Below are positions 23,267 to 33,031 of a DNA stretch of 42,996 nt, piece by piece. Below the pieces are notes generated by a model that saw nothing but the letters and a program-made list of their open reading frames with translations, was not told the DNA's origin and searched no databases. Origin of the DNA: Hydrogenovibrio sp. (GTDB taxonomy: Bacteria > Pseudomonadota > Gammaproteobacteria > Thiomicrospirales > Thiomicrospiraceae); contig WFMZ01000006.1 of the NCBI GenBank assembly GCA_015484555.1, positions 1 to 42,996 on the forward strand, given 5' to 3'. Each line of letters opens with the position of its first letter. Position 1 is the stretch's first letter. A program made the translations under genes and the position numbers.

Positions 23267-24193
23267 CTAATTATTTTGAGATCTAAAGATATTTTCAACA
23301 AAAAACTGAAGATACCCTGTTGCATCATTTGGAATAGCCCATTTATTGATATCGTTCGCTATTCTCTTAAAGGCTTTTGCTGAAGCGCTATTAGGTTTTG
23401 ATAAGGTCACGGGTGATTGCTTTTGAATGGCTTCTCTTAAATCATGATCAAAAGGAACGGTTCCAAGGTAGTCTACAGACACCTCTAAAAACTTTTCGCA
23501 TACATTAGAAAACTTATCATAGAGCATTTTTCCATGCTCTTCTGAACGTGCCATATTTGCCAATAACTGGAACTTAGTTAAGTCATGTTCACGACTTAAT
23601 ACTTTAATTAATGCATAGGCATCTGTCATTGAAGCTGGCTCATCAGTAACAACAATGACCACTTCTTGTGAAGCCCTGCAATAGCTAACCACACTGTCTG
23701 CAATACCGGCAGCCGTATCAATAATTAAGACATCTAAAAAGGCATCAATTTCTGAAAAAGCATTAATAATACCTGCATTTTCAGCAGGGCTTAATTGCGC
23801 CATACGAGTATCACCAGAGGCGGCGGGGATCACTTTAAAGCCGCCAGGTGCATCTGCCATCACTTCTACTAATGTTTTCTCACCATTTAAGACATGCACT
23901 AAATTATATTTAGTTTGAATACCTAGCATGATGTCGACATTAGCCAGCCCCATATCGGCATCCATCAATAAGACTCTATTACCTAGCTGGCTTAATGCAA
24001 CAGACAAGTTGACAGAAACGTTTGTTTTACCCACGCCTCCCTTTCCACTCGCCACGGCAATCACCCTAACAGGCTTTGCATTTTTACTTCTTGTTTCTGC
24101 TGGAATAGATTGCTCTGTTTGCTCTTCCATACCCTCTAGTTCAGTAGTACTTGATTGCATAGCTCTTAACCCCGCAGCTTGATCATTGTGCAT
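23267..24193 (-). CDS. flhG: Flagellar number regulator FlhG/FleN (MinD-like ATPase)
   Basis: A 308-residue MinD/ParA-type ATPase that limits the number of polar flagella, with FlhF. The deviant Walker A is SGKGGVGKT (49-57, ASGKGGVGKTN), the Walker A' region is LLMDADMGLANVDIMLG, and LIIDTAAGI follows. The first about 40 residues are a variable extension with the DQAAGLR motif that in FlhG proteins stimulates FlhF GTPase. It overlaps the end of flhF by 11 bases, so the two are coupled. Confidence 0.95.
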   Translation of the reverse strand: MHNDQAAGLRAMQSSTTELEGMEEQTEQSIPAETRSKNAKPVRVIAVASGKGGVGKTNVSVNLSVALSQLGNRVLLMDADMGLANVDIMLGIQTKYNLVHVLNGEKTLVEVMADAPGGFKVIPAASGDTRMAQLSPAENAGIINAFSEIDAFLDVLIIDTAAGIADSVVSYCRASQEVVIVVTDEPASMTDAYALIKVLSREHDLTKFQLLANMARSEEHGKMLYDKFSNVCEKFLEVSVDYLGTVPFDHDLREAIQKQSPVTLSKPNSASAKAFKRIANDINKWAIPNDATGYLQFFVENIFRSQNN

Positions 24194-25343
24194 CTGAAAT
24201 TTCCTTACCCATTCCTAATTTGAACGCCATTTCTTCATTCTTCATATTTTTTTGTTGACCTAATACCATGGCTTTATCGACTAAATCTCGAACCTTAATG
24301 GGTTCTAAATCTTCTGGCACTCTTTGGCCATTTGAGATATAAGTTAATGACAAAGACTTCTCAATCATCACGGTAATCACATTACCTAACTGAGTCGCTT
24401 CATCTAACTTAGTTAAAATACAGCCTTTTAGTCCCACTTTACCGAAAGAATCAACAATGTCATGCATCACACTTAATTGTGTTGCGGCTGACATCACCAA
24501 ATAATTTTGGATAGCATCTAAGCCTACTTTTGTTTTAGTCGGTTGTTGATTCATTAACGAATCTTTTTGACTCATACCTGCCGTATCAATCAATATTAAT
24601 TTTTTTGCCGTTAAAGAACCTAATAAGGTGTACAGCTCGCCTTCTGACTTCGCGACATGAACAGGAACGCCTAATAAGTCAGCAAAGGTCTTTAACTGTG
24701 CTTGTGCACCAATTTTATAACAATCTGTGGTTACTAAAGCGAGCTGACTGGCACTATTTCGCATTACAAATCGGCTGGCCATTTTTGCTATGGTCGTTGT
24801 CTTACCAACACCTGTTGGCCCAACCAAAGCAATAACCCCCCCCGAATCAACAATATCCAAATTTGAAACAGGGATTCTTCGTTCTAATTCTTTTAAAATT
24901 TCGGACCAAGCTTGAATAACATTTGTTTCAACCTTACCCACTAGCTCTTGCGCCAGCTCCCAACCTATACCCAGCTGTACCAACCGCTTTAAAAGTTGAA
25001 CCTGCTTAGGATCATTGGTTTCTGTTTGTTGCCAAGCTAAGCCAGATAACTGGTCTTGTAACATAGACTTCATCGCCTTAAGCTCAGAGGCCATATTTTG
25101 AATATCTTGGTTCATTGCGGCTTGGTTGTCTGACACCGCTTCGTTCTGTACATAACGATCTTTAAATTTATTTTGTGTCACTGCCACCCGTTTCTGCTCA
25201 ATCTCAGGGTCAACAGCGGCCACAATCTCAACACCCTCTGGCATATTTCGAGTCGACATAATAACGGCATCATCTCCCAGTTCACTTCGAACGAGACCCA
25301 TTGCCTGCCTCATATTTTGGGCTAAATATCTTTTTAATTTCAT
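24183..25343 (-). CDS. flhF: Flagellar placement GTPase FlhF
   Basis: A 386-residue SRP-type GTPase that marks the pole for flagellar assembly. The N-terminal basic B region (about 1-110), N domain (about 112-165) and G domain with P-loop GPTGVGKTTTIAKM (175-188), DTAGMSQKD and TKLDEATQLGNV are present. It begins directly after the flhA stop codon (TAA ATG). Presence of FlhF and FlhG implies polar flagellation. Confidence 0.96.
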   Translation of the reverse strand: MKLKRYLAQNMRQAMGLVRSELGDDAVIMSTRNMPEGVEIVAAVDPEIEQKRVAVTQNKFKDRYVQNEAVSDNQAAMNQDIQNMASELKAMKSMLQDQLSGLAWQQTETNDPKQVQLLKRLVQLGIGWELAQELVGKVETNVIQAWSEILKELERRIPVSNLDIVDSGGVIALVGPTGVGKTTTIAKMASRFVMRNSASQLALVTTDCYKIGAQAQLKTFADLLGVPVHVAKSEGELYTLLGSLTAKKLILIDTAGMSQKDSLMNQQPTKTKVGLDAIQNYLVMSAATQLSVMHDIVDSFGKVGLKGCILTKLDEATQLGNVITVMIEKSLSLTYISNGQRVPEDLEPIKVRDLVDKAMVLGQQKNMKNEEMAFKLGMGKEISDAQ

Positions 25344-27437
25344 TTAGGAATCCTGCCCTACACTGGCCACGACACTAATTTGTCGGTTTTCAGGGATTTC
25401 AGAATAAGCCAATATGTGCAAGGCTGGAAGACTAAACCTAAATAGCCTAGCCAGTTGCGCCCTAACCTGCGGTGCCACCAGTAAAATAGCACTACTCCCA
25501 TCCATTTCAATTTTTTGAGATTCTTCTTTTAAGGTACTATGCAATCTTTCAGCCAAGGTAGGCTCAATGGCTAACTGCCCATCTGCTGTTCCTTGCGAAG
25601 CTTGAAGCAACAACTGTTCCAATGTCGGCTCTAAGGTAATCACTTTTAGCTCCTCATCTGGCCCGACTAATTCTTGCACAATAGCACGCCCTAGTGCCGC
25701 TCGAACATAAATAGTTAGCTCTGAGGGCTCTTGCGTTTTTCCGGCCGCTTCCGTTAAGGATTCAATAATGCTACGTAAATCTTTAATAGAGACTTTTTCT
25801 ACTAATAAATTTTGCAAGACCTTCACGACACCTGCTAGTGGCAAGCGTTCTGGAATGAGCTCATCCACTAACTTAGGAGAATTTTCTTTTAACTTATCTA
25901 ATAGCTTCTGAGTTTCATCATAACCCAGTAATTCTGAAGCATAATCTTGTACAACCTGGCTAATATGAGTTGCCACTACGGTGCTAGCATCGACCACGGT
26001 ATAACCTAAAGCCTGTGCTTGCTCTCGATCTATTGGCGATATCCACACCGCATCTAAACCAAAAGTAGGATCTTTTGTCGCCTGCCCTTTTACCTCACCA
26101 AATACCTGACCGGGGTTAATAGCCAATTCTTTATCTGGGTAAACCTCGCCCATTCCAGAGCTAACCCCTAATAACATTATTTTATATTGGTTGGGTTTTA
26201 AGTCCAAATTATCACGAATATGTACTGGTGGCACTAAAAAACCTAACTCTTGTGATACCTTACGACGAACACCCTTCACCCTCTCAAGTAACTGCCCATT
26301 TTGAAATTGATCGACCATCGAAATTAATCGATACCCCACTTCTAATCCTAAAATATCAACTGATTCCATATCGTCCCATGTTAACTCTGATTCTGCTGGA
26401 GCCGTCGTTTCAGAGTCATCTAATAAAACCTCCTCTACATCTGGTGTATTTGCCGCCTTTTTCGAAATATAATAGGCGCCTGCGGCACAAATAGCAGAAA
26501 ATGACAAAAAAGCCACGTTGGGCATGCCCGGAATTAAACCAAATACACCTACAATACCTGCGGTCATACCCAAAGCTTTAGGGTTAGCCAGCATTTGTGA
26601 GCGAACTTGTTGTGACATATCACGCTTATCACCCGACACACGGGTCACAATAATGGCGGTTGCCGTGGACAATAATAAAGAAGGAATTTGAGCAACCAAG
26701 CCGTCACCTAAACTTAAAATAGTATAGACCTGTATAGCATTTGAAAAGGTCATATCATGCTGACCCATTCCTATAGAAAAACCACCAATCAAGTTGATAA
26801 AAAGAATGATCAAACCGGCAATGGCATCACCCCTTACAAACTTACTCGCACCATCCATCGAGCCATAAAAATTAGCTTCTGATGTAATTTCAATACGACG
26901 TTCCTGGGCTTCTTCTTGGGTAATTAACCCAGCATTCAAATCAGCATCAATCGCCATTTGTTTACCGGGCATAGAATCAAGGGTGAATCGGGCGCTTACT
27001 TCTGCTACTCGTCCTGCCCCCTTAGTAATAACAACGAAGTTAATAACCACTAAAATAGCAAAGACAACTAAACCAACGGCAAAGTTACCCCCAATAACAA
27101 ACTCACCAAAGGACTCAATAACATGCCCTGCTGCACCAGGGCCGTTCTGACCATCAAGCAAAATCAATCGTGTAGAGGCAATATTTAAAGATAATCTAAA
27201 TAAGGTTGTTAATAAAATAACGGTTGGAAAAATCGCAAAATCTAGTGGACGTTTAGAATAAAGGGTAACAAATAGAACAACGAGAGAAAGTGCAATATTA
27301 AAGGTAAAGAAGACATCTAACAAAAATGGAGGAAGCGGAACCACAACCATCGCTAGTAATGCCAAAATAGCAATTGGCAACCCTAGTCCGTGGCTAAAAG
27401 AATGTTTAATACTCTCTAGTACTCTTTGAAAATCCAT
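25344..27437 (-). CDS. flhA: Flagellar export apparatus protein FlhA
   Basis: A 697-residue inner-membrane export component. The N-terminal half has eight membrane segments with the FHIPEP-type region (FVRGDAIAGLIILFINLIGG), and the cytoplasmic half (about 350-697) binds chaperone-substrate complexes. Conserved RFTLDSMPGKQMAIDADLNA is present. Length is typical. It follows flhB by about 12 bases and joins flhF without spacing. Confidence 0.97.
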   Translation of the reverse strand: MDFQRVLESIKHSFSHGLGLPIAILALLAMVVVPLPPFLLDVFFTFNIALSLVVLFVTLYSKRPLDFAIFPTVILLTTLFRLSLNIASTRLILLDGQNGPGAAGHVIESFGEFVIGGNFAVGLVVFAILVVINFVVITKGAGRVAEVSARFTLDSMPGKQMAIDADLNAGLITQEEAQERRIEITSEANFYGSMDGASKFVRGDAIAGLIILFINLIGGFSIGMGQHDMTFSNAIQVYTILSLGDGLVAQIPSLLLSTATAIIVTRVSGDKRDMSQQVRSQMLANPKALGMTAGIVGVFGLIPGMPNVAFLSFSAICAAGAYYISKKAANTPDVEEVLLDDSETTAPAESELTWDDMESVDILGLEVGYRLISMVDQFQNGQLLERVKGVRRKVSQELGFLVPPVHIRDNLDLKPNQYKIMLLGVSSGMGEVYPDKELAINPGQVFGEVKGQATKDPTFGLDAVWISPIDREQAQALGYTVVDASTVVATHISQVVQDYASELLGYDETQKLLDKLKENSPKLVDELIPERLPLAGVVKVLQNLLVEKVSIKDLRSIIESLTEAAGKTQEPSELTIYVRAALGRAIVQELVGPDEELKVITLEPTLEQLLLQASQGTADGQLAIEPTLAERLHSTLKEESQKIEMDGSSAILLVAPQVRAQLARLFRFSLPALHILAYSEIPENRQISVVASVGQDS

Positions 27438-27449
27438 TAAGGTATTTAC

Positions 27450-28574
27450 TTACTCTTCTGTTTTCATTTCTTTAGGGATAGGCAAGGTCTCAAAATTGAC
27501 CTTATCTGCTTTTTTACCATCCCGCAACTGATATACATAGGCTAATACTGCCGCAACCGCTTTAAATAATTCATAAGGAATAGGCTGGTCGACCTCTGCA
27601 TTATAGTACAAAGCTCGCGCCAATGGGGGAGCTTCTATGATAGGGATATCATTTTCTACCGCAATCGTTCTAATTTGTGCTGCCAAGAAATCTGCTCCTA
27701 TCGCAAGTACTTCTGGTTCGGCCATCGTTGGGTCATATTTCAAGGCTATCGAAAAGTGTGTTGGGTTGGTAATAATAACATCGGCATCTGGCACACTTTG
27801 CATCTGACGTTTTTGAGACATTTCTCTTTGAAGTTGACGAATACGTCCTTTCACTTCAGGGCTACCTTCCTGTTGCTTATGCTCTTCTTTCACCTCTTGC
27901 TTGGTCATTTTCAACTGTGTAATATGTTGATGAACTTGAAAGGGAACATCAATAGCAGCTACCACAATCAGTGCTAAACTTACAAAAATAAAGGCCTCTA
28001 CAATTAAGGAACCCGAATGTTCCAAGGCAATTCGGATAGGTTCTAGCCCAATAGAAACAACCTCTTCATAAGAGTGCCATAAAAAATAGGCGGCCACTAA
28101 GTTGATTAAAGAAAATTTTGCCAGTGCTTTAAATAGCTCCATTAAGGCATTCTTGGAGACCATTTTTTTCAACCCTGCAATAGGGTTCATCTTACTAATT
28201 TTAGGTGACATCGCCTTGGCACTAAAGTTCCAACCGCCAATTAACATAGGCGAAAATAAGGCGATAAAGACCATTACCGCTAAAAAAGGCATCACTAAAT
28301 AAATGGCATGCACCATCATATCTAACACGCGATTGGTCAGCATTTTAAAGTCAAAGGCATGAGCTCTATCAAAACTTAACCCTTGCTTCGCAATATATTC
28401 AAAATTTTCTACCATACCTCCACCAAAAAAATAAAGAAAGACCGCTGCAGATAGTGTCATCAATAAAGTAGACAGTTCCTTTGAACGAGGAACCTGACCT
28501 TTTTCTCTGGCTTCTCGTAGCTTTTTCTCCGTGGGTTCTTCGGATTTTTCTGTGCCATCTGCATTTTCAGCCAT
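27450..28574 (-). CDS. flhB: Flagellar export apparatus switch protein FlhB
   Basis: A 374-residue protein with four membrane segments (about 33-52, 88-110, 148-168, 190-212) and a cytoplasmic domain with the self-cleavage site NPTH (270-273). Cleavage there permits the change from hook to filament export. The N-terminal ADGTEKSEEPTEKKLREARE is typical. It begins directly after the fliR stop. A separate homologue of the region after NPTH (flhX) is encoded elsewhere in the window. Confidence 0.97.
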   Translation of the reverse strand: MAENADGTEKSEEPTEKKLREAREKGQVPRSKELSTLLMTLSAAVFLYFFGGGMVENFEYIAKQGLSFDRAHAFDFKMLTNRVLDMMVHAIYLVMPFLAVMVFIALFSPMLIGGWNFSAKAMSPKISKMNPIAGLKKMVSKNALMELFKALAKFSLINLVAAYFLWHSYEEVVSIGLEPIRIALEHSGSLIVEAFIFVSLALIVVAAIDVPFQVHQHITQLKMTKQEVKEEHKQQEGSPEVKGRIRQLQREMSQKRQMQSVPDADVIITNPTHFSIALKYDPTMAEPEVLAIGADFLAAQIRTIAVENDIPIIEAPPLARALYYNAEVDQPIPYELFKAVAAVLAYVYQLRDGKKADKVNFETLPIPKEMKTEE

Positions 28575-29357
28575 TTAAGAATCTTCTGTTAAGCGTAAAT
28601 TTAAAATTAAATCATGCGCGTACAACATCATATTTTGCAAGTGAGGTAACACCAGAGGTGTGATAAAAATTAACATCAAAATACCCGCCATTAAGCTCAC
28701 CGGAAAACCGACAGAAAAAATATTTAAGGTGGGAGCCGCTCGAGCAACCACACCAAAGGAGATATTCACTAACAATAGCGCGGTCACCAACGGCAAAGCA
28801 ACTAAAACACCGCCTTCAAACATTTTACTACCAAAATTAAAAATAAGTTTTAAGCTATCTCGATCATAAAAATGTAGCCCCACAGGCAAGGTATCAAAGC
28901 TATCCAACACTATCTGAAAGATTAAAACATGCCCGTTTAATAACAGAAACATTAGAGTCGCTATAATAGTGAAATAACGGCCAATAACCGGTGTATTAAC
29001 GCCTGTCGAAGGATCCACCATAGAGGCCATCGCTAGTCCCATCGACATAGAGGCTAAGTGACCCGCTACCACAAACATCTGAAATACCACTGCAAAAATT
29101 AGCCCTATCGAAATACCGATACCCAGCTGCTGAATAATCAGTAAGATGCCATGCCAGGTAAAAGGATCTATCGGTGGAGGAAGAGATAAAGAAGGTGCAA
29201 TTGCAATGGTGATAAAGACAGCTAGAAATAAACGAATCTTAACGGTAACGTAAGAACCCGAATATAAAGGCATCATTAATAACATGCCAGAAATACGTAC
29301 AAAAGGCCAAAAATACAAGCCTAAGAGTTGTAGAAATTCTTCAAAGCTAAAAGACAT
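28575..29357 (-). CDS. fliR: Flagellar export apparatus protein FliR
   Basis: A 260-residue protein with about six membrane segments, a core component of the export gate with FliP and FliQ. Conserved features include PFVRISGMLLMMPLYSG and MVDPSTGVNTPVIGRY. Length is normal. It lies between fliQ and flhB, with no space before flhB. Confidence 0.95.
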   Translation of the reverse strand: MSFSFEEFLQLLGLYFWPFVRISGMLLMMPLYSGSYVTVKIRLFLAVFITIAIAPSLSLPPPIDPFTWHGILLIIQQLGIGISIGLIFAVVFQMFVVAGHLASMSMGLAMASMVDPSTGVNTPVIGRYFTIIATLMFLLLNGHVLIFQIVLDSFDTLPVGLHFYDRDSLKLIFNFGSKMFEGGVLVALPLVTALLLVNISFGVVARAAPTLNIFSVGFPVSLMAGILMLIFITPLVLPHLQNMMLYAHDLILNLRLTEDS

Positions 29358-29368
29358 GGTTAATAAAC

Positions 29369-29638
29369 CTAGCCGATGAGTGCTGGAATATTTTCAAACA
29401 ACTCTCTGGTAAAAGACACCAACAGGGTTAGCATCCAAGGACCTGCTACAACCAACACCACCCCTACAATCGCAACCTTGGGGATAAAGCTCAATGTCGC
29501 TTCGTTAATCTGTGTGGCGGCTTGAAACATACCCACTAACAGTCCCACTGCCAAAGCTGGTAATAATAAAGGCGCGGTTAGCATGGCTACGACTTCTAAC
29601 ATTTTTTGCCCTAAGGTCAATACAAATTCAGGTGTCAT
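29369..29638 (-). CDS. fliQ: Flagellar export apparatus protein FliQ
   Basis: An 89-residue protein with two membrane segments and the family signature PLLLPALAVGLLVGMFQAAT followed by QINEATLSFIPKV. Length is typical. It starts directly after the fliP stop codon. Confidence 0.97.
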   Translation of the reverse strand: MTPEFVLTLGQKMLEVVAMLTAPLLLPALAVGLLVGMFQAATQINEATLSFIPKVAIVGVVLVVAGPWMLTLLVSFTRELFENIPALIG

Positions 29639-30400
29639 TTAAGGGCCTCCTGCAACCACAAAGCTGTTGGCGAGCGTACCCATAATCAACGCCCAGCCAT
29701 CAATTAAGACAAATAGCATGATTTTAAAGGGCATAGAGATAATCATCGGAGACAGCATCATCATTCCCATTGCCATCAACAGGGTTGCCACCACCAGATC
29801 GATAATTAAGAAGGGAATAAAAATCATAAAACCAATCTGAAAAGCGGTTTTTAGTTCGCTGGTCATATAAGCAGGAATCAATACTTTAAAAGGGACGGTT
29901 TCTGGATCAATTAATTCAATACCAGCCATTTCTGCAAACATACCTAAATCAGATTCACGCGTTTGCTCAACCATAAATTGGTGAAGGGGTTTTGAACCCA
30001 CCTCGACCGCTTCTTTAAACTTTATCTGTTCTTCTAGGTAGGGTTCTACCGCTTTGCTATAAATTTTATCAAGTACTGGTGACATAATGAATAGGGTTAG
30101 AAATAGTGCCAAACCAATTAATACTTGGTTAGAAGGGGTTTGCTGTGTTCCCAACGCTAAACGCAGTAAGGCTAACACCACAATAATACGCAAGAAAGCA
30201 GTCATGCCAATTAAGGCTGCTGGCAGCAAGGTTAGCCCCGTCATTAGCATTAAAATTTGCATGGTTAGCGTGTAGTCTTGATTACCTTGTGCATCAGTCG
30301 TCACGGTAAAAGCTGGCACACCAGTCTCTGCGGAAACCAAACTAGGCAGTAATAATAAAGATAGCAAACTTAACAAGGGGATGAAAGATTTAATACGCAT
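29639..30400 (-). CDS. fliP: Flagellar export apparatus protein FliP
   Basis: A 253-residue export-gate protein with a signal peptide (about 1-24, ending SLVSA) and four membrane segments. Signatures include [20 protein letters not shown] with [17 protein letters not shown], and later [20 protein letters not shown]. It overlaps fliO by one base. Confidence 0.97.
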   Translation of the reverse strand: MRIKSFIPLLSLLSLLLLPSLVSAETGVPAFTVTTDAQGNQDYTLTMQILMLMTGLTLLPAALIGMTAFLRIIVVLALLRLALGTQQTPSNQVLIGLALFLTLFIMSPVLDKIYSKAVEPYLEEQIKFKEAVEVGSKPLHQFMVEQTRESDLGMFAEMAGIELIDPETVPFKVLIPAYMTSELKTAFQIGFMIFIPFLIIDLVVATLLMAMGMMMLSPMIISMPFKIMLFVLIDGWALIMGTLANSFVVAGGP

Positions 30401-31014
30401 TAGGACTGCCTTTTCTTTACAGATTTTTCATCAGTTTTACCTGCTTGGCTTGGGTTAGTTTTATCGGAATTTTCTTCCAGAATATCTTTCTTAGAACCTA
30501 CCTTACCCTCATCTTTTACAGTTTTATATCGTATCATCGCTTCTTGTAATTTCTGCGCAAATACTTGGCTAAGCCCTCCCTTAAAGTCACCAGGGATAGT
30601 CGCTGCATTACCAATATCTAGAGGTTCTTTTAACTCATGCAACAGTCTTATTTCAGAAGCGGTCACCCCAATTAGAAGCTGTTCTTTACCGACTTCAAGC
30701 AAAATAATACGCTCACGCTGCCCAACTGACATATTACCCAACACTTGCATATGGTTGCTTGCCAAGCCATTCATTCGCCCAAAACGCTTTACCAACCAAG
30801 CTGCTGCAAAAATAACCACCAAAATAATGATTAAAGACATCAAAATTTGGCCAAAATAATCACTGGGTGCTAGGTTGTGAGATAACTGTGCGGGCGTTGC
30901 TTCAGCAAAAGCTGAAAATGAGCCAAGCATAAGCGTAGCAGAAGAAAGGCCTAGCCCCCACCCCTGGCGATTTTTGGCTTTGAAAGGTGCGGGTATTTTA
31001 TTTATAGAAATCAT
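30400..31014 (-). CDS. fliO: Flagellar biosynthesis protein FliO with repeat-derived N-terminus
   Basis: A 204-residue single-pass protein that helps assemble the FliP ring. A signal-like N-terminus ends near AFAEA (about 38); the membrane segment is about 58-74, followed by FliO motifs (WLVKRFGRM, then [25 protein letters not shown]) and a Lys-rich tail. Codons about 14-19 (KNRQGW) come from an interspersed repeat, placing a non-native peptide ahead of the hydrophobic stretch. No ribosome-binding site is seen before the ATG at 31012-31014, so the start is less certain. The gene follows acpS, not fliN as is usual; fliL, fliM and fliN are not in the window. Confidence 0.85.
   Translation of the reverse strand: MISINKIPAPFKAKNRQGWGLGLSSATLMLGSFSAFAEATPAQLSHNLAPSDYFGQILMSLIIILVVIFAAAWLVKRFGRMNGLASNHMQVLGNMSVGQRERIILLEVGKEQLLIGVTASEIRLLHELKEPLDIGNAATIPGDFKGGLSQVFAQKLQEAMIRYKTVKDEGKVGSKKDILEENSDKTNPSQAGKTDEKSVKKRQS
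30957..30975 (+). repeat. Interspersed repeat, copy D (within fliO)
   Basis: CCCACCCCTGGCGATTTTT, 19 bp, inside the 5' part of fliO. The minus-strand reading AAA AAT CGC CAG GGG TGG gives KNRQGW, the same frame and peptide as copy A in ychJ. Confidence 0.9.
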
Positions 31015-31113
31015 GTGGTTGATTGTATTAAATTACACAGGAAAATAGTAGGTAATTGTGTCCTATTGTTGTGTCTTACGACTCCTTGCTATAAAGAGAG
31101 ATGGCTGAATTAC

Positions 31114-31494
31114 TTAGCTTTTCTCTGCGACCACAAAGGCAACCGCAAATTCTTTTTCATCGCTAATGCTAATATTCCAAGATTGAATACCTAATGCATT
31201 AGCCACTTCTGCCGCCTTACCTGAAAGTAAAACAAGCGGCTGACCTTTTTCTGTCCTTTCAATGGTCATATCGGTAAAGGAAACACCTTGTGAAAATCCC
31301 GTCCCCAATGCTTTGGAAACAGCTTCCTTAGCCGCCCAACGTTTGGCTAAGAAAGCTTCTGGACGTGCTATATCTTCTAAGCGGGTCAACTCTGATGAGG
31401 ATAAAATTCGTTTCGAAAAAGCCGCTCCACTTTTTTGGTATAAAGCAGAAATACGTGCGATTTGAACAATATCGGTTCCGACACCCACAATCAT
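31114..31494 (-). CDS. acpS: Holo-[acyl-carrier-protein] synthase
   Basis: A 126-residue phosphopantetheinyl transferase that activates acyl carrier protein with CoA. Family motifs GVGTDIVQIARI (with metal-binding D8), FLAKRWAAKEAVSKALGTG (with the conserved E and K) and SISDEKEFAVAFVVAE are present. Length is typical. It follows pdxJ by one base, the usual gammaproteobacterial pair. Confidence 0.97.
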   Translation of the reverse strand: MIVGVGTDIVQIARISALYQKSGAAFSKRILSSSELTRLEDIARPEAFLAKRWAAKEAVSKALGTGFSQGVSFTDMTIERTEKGQPLVLLSGKAAEVANALGIQSWNISISDEKEFAVAFVVAEKS

Positions 31495-31495
31495 A

Positions 31496-32245
31496 TTAAC
31501 GACCTAGGTAACTATTTTGTCTCGCTTCAATCATTAAGCGCTTCATTTCAGATACTGCCGCAGGTAAGCCTGAAAAAATGGCTTGGGCAATAATGGCATG
31601 ACCAATGTTTAGTTCTTCAAGCTGTGGAATGGCGGCAATAGCTTGTACATTATGATAATGCAAACCGTGACCTGCATTAACCACTAATCCAATGGATACT
31701 GCATACTCCGCGGCTTCGCGGATACGTTGCAATTCTGCTGTGACGGCTTCAGGATTTGTTAGCTCTGCATAGGTACCAGTATGTAATTCAATCACCGGCG
31801 CACCAACCGCTTTAGCGGCATCAATTTGTTCTTTGTCTGCATCAATAAATAAAGACACGCGACTATTATTTTCAGCCAATGCTTTACAGACTTTGGTTAA
31901 CCAAGTTTGCTGTGACACGACATCTAGCCCGCCTTCTGTGGTCAGTTCTTCGCGTTTTTCAGGTACTAGGCAAACATCTTCGGGCTTAACACGACAAGCA
32001 ATATCAACCATTTCTTGGGTAGCGGCCATCTCCAAGTTAACTTTGGTTTGACGCATTGCTGAAATTTTATCAACATCAGCATCTTGAATATGACGACGAT
32101 CTTCTCGCAAATGCAACGTAATACTATCTGCACCCGCCATTTCAGCATCTAAAGCTGCTTTAATGGGGTCTGGATAACTTGTACCTCTGGCTTGTCTTAG
32201 GGTAGCCACATGGTCGATATTAATCCCTAAAAAAATTGGCTTCAT
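31496..32245 (-). CDS. pdxJ: Pyridoxine 5'-phosphate synthase
   Basis: A 249-residue TIM-barrel enzyme that condenses 1-deoxyxylulose 5-phosphate with 3-amino-2-oxopropyl phosphate in vitamin B6 synthesis. Motifs [55 protein letters not shown] and [13 protein letters not shown] are intact. The ATG at 32243-32245 is preferred to the GTG before it because AGGA then sits at normal spacing. Confidence 0.97.
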   Translation of the reverse strand: MKPIFLGINIDHVATLRQARGTSYPDPIKAALDAEMAGADSITLHLREDRRHIQDADVDKISAMRQTKVNLEMAATQEMVDIACRVKPEDVCLVPEKREELTTEGGLDVVSQQTWLTKVCKALAENNSRVSLFIDADKEQIDAAKAVGAPVIELHTGTYAELTNPEAVTAELQRIREAAEYAVSIGLVVNAGHGLHYHNVQAIAAIPQLEELNIGHAIIAQAIFSGLPAAVSEMKRLMIEARQNSYLGR

Positions 32246-32255
32246 CACAGTTCCT

Positions 32256-32972
32256 TTAATTAAATAATGCGCGGGTTTGAATGGGTTTGTTGCCTAAATA
32301 AAAAGATAGTATAAATCTAAATAGGTGTTTTAGCTCACCTAAGCAAGCTTCGGTATAGTCATCTTTTACAAAGTTGAGTAAACATTTTCCTGAAACAACC
32401 ATAGCTTCTTGGTTATTGTCGATAGGCACCAAGCCTTGTTCAAGGTAAAAAGTATAGATAGTTTCCGCTTGAATAGTCTGACCAAAAGCATCTTGCGTCA
32501 GTTCAATACCTGTGCCTAAATCATTTAATAAATGGTATTCAAATACACGTAAAATCCAGGCTTGTTGCAAGCGTGTTTCTGACTTAGACAGCTCGTACAA
32601 AGCTTGCTGATAATGCTTGAATAAATCAGAACTGACCACCGACGGGTACAACATTCTATAAAGCAATTCATTGAGATATAAACCACAAATATTGCCATCT
32701 CCCATTAAGGGAAACCATATTTTACCCGGTTCTAATAACCTGATATTGATTAGGTCAGAATGGGTTTTTCGATCTAACCAACTAATATTAAGGGATTGAA
32801 AGGGTTGTAACCAAGCTTGCTTGGCTCTGGCCAACTTGGACGCCCCTTTTACCCCTTTAATAATGGCATTTTGCTTACCTTGATCTTCCGTAAAAAAGGT
32901 CACCAACAAGCTAGTTTCTCGGTAAGGTCGGCTGTGTAATACAAAAGCAGATTGTTCTAGCTCTGTTGCCAT
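32256..32972 (-). CDS. recO: DNA repair protein RecO
   Basis: A 238-residue protein with an N-terminal OB fold ([24 protein letters not shown], then [11 protein letters not shown]) and a helical C-terminal part. RecO loads RecA at gaps with RecR and RecF. The four-cysteine zinc motif of some RecO proteins is absent, as usual in enterobacteria-type proteins. Copy E of the interspersed repeat directly abuts the start codon, and its AGGGG stands at ribosome-binding spacing. Confidence 0.92.
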   Translation of the reverse strand: MATELEQSAFVLHSRPYRETSLLVTFFTEDQGKQNAIIKGVKGASKLARAKQAWLQPFQSLNISWLDRKTHSDLINIRLLEPGKIWFPLMGDGNICGLYLNELLYRMLYPSVVSSDLFKHYQQALYELSKSETRLQQAWILRVFEYHLLNDLGTGIELTQDAFGQTIQAETIYTFYLEQGLVPIDNNQEAMVVSGKCLLNFVKDDYTEACLGELKHLFRFILSFYLGNKPIQTRALFN

Positions 32973-32974
32973 AC

Positions 32975-32993
32975 CCCACCCCTGGCGATTTTT
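32975..32993 (+). repeat. Interspersed repeat, copy E (recO start)
   Basis: CCCACCCCTGGCGATTTTT, followed by AAGGTT as in copy C. On the minus strand it ends two bases before the recO ATG, and the AGGGG within it is six bases from the ATG, so the repeat appears to supply the ribosome-binding site. Confidence 0.9.
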
Positions 32994-33031
32994 AAGGTTG
33001 CTACCTTTAACAGGTTCACAAGTTATGCCAA

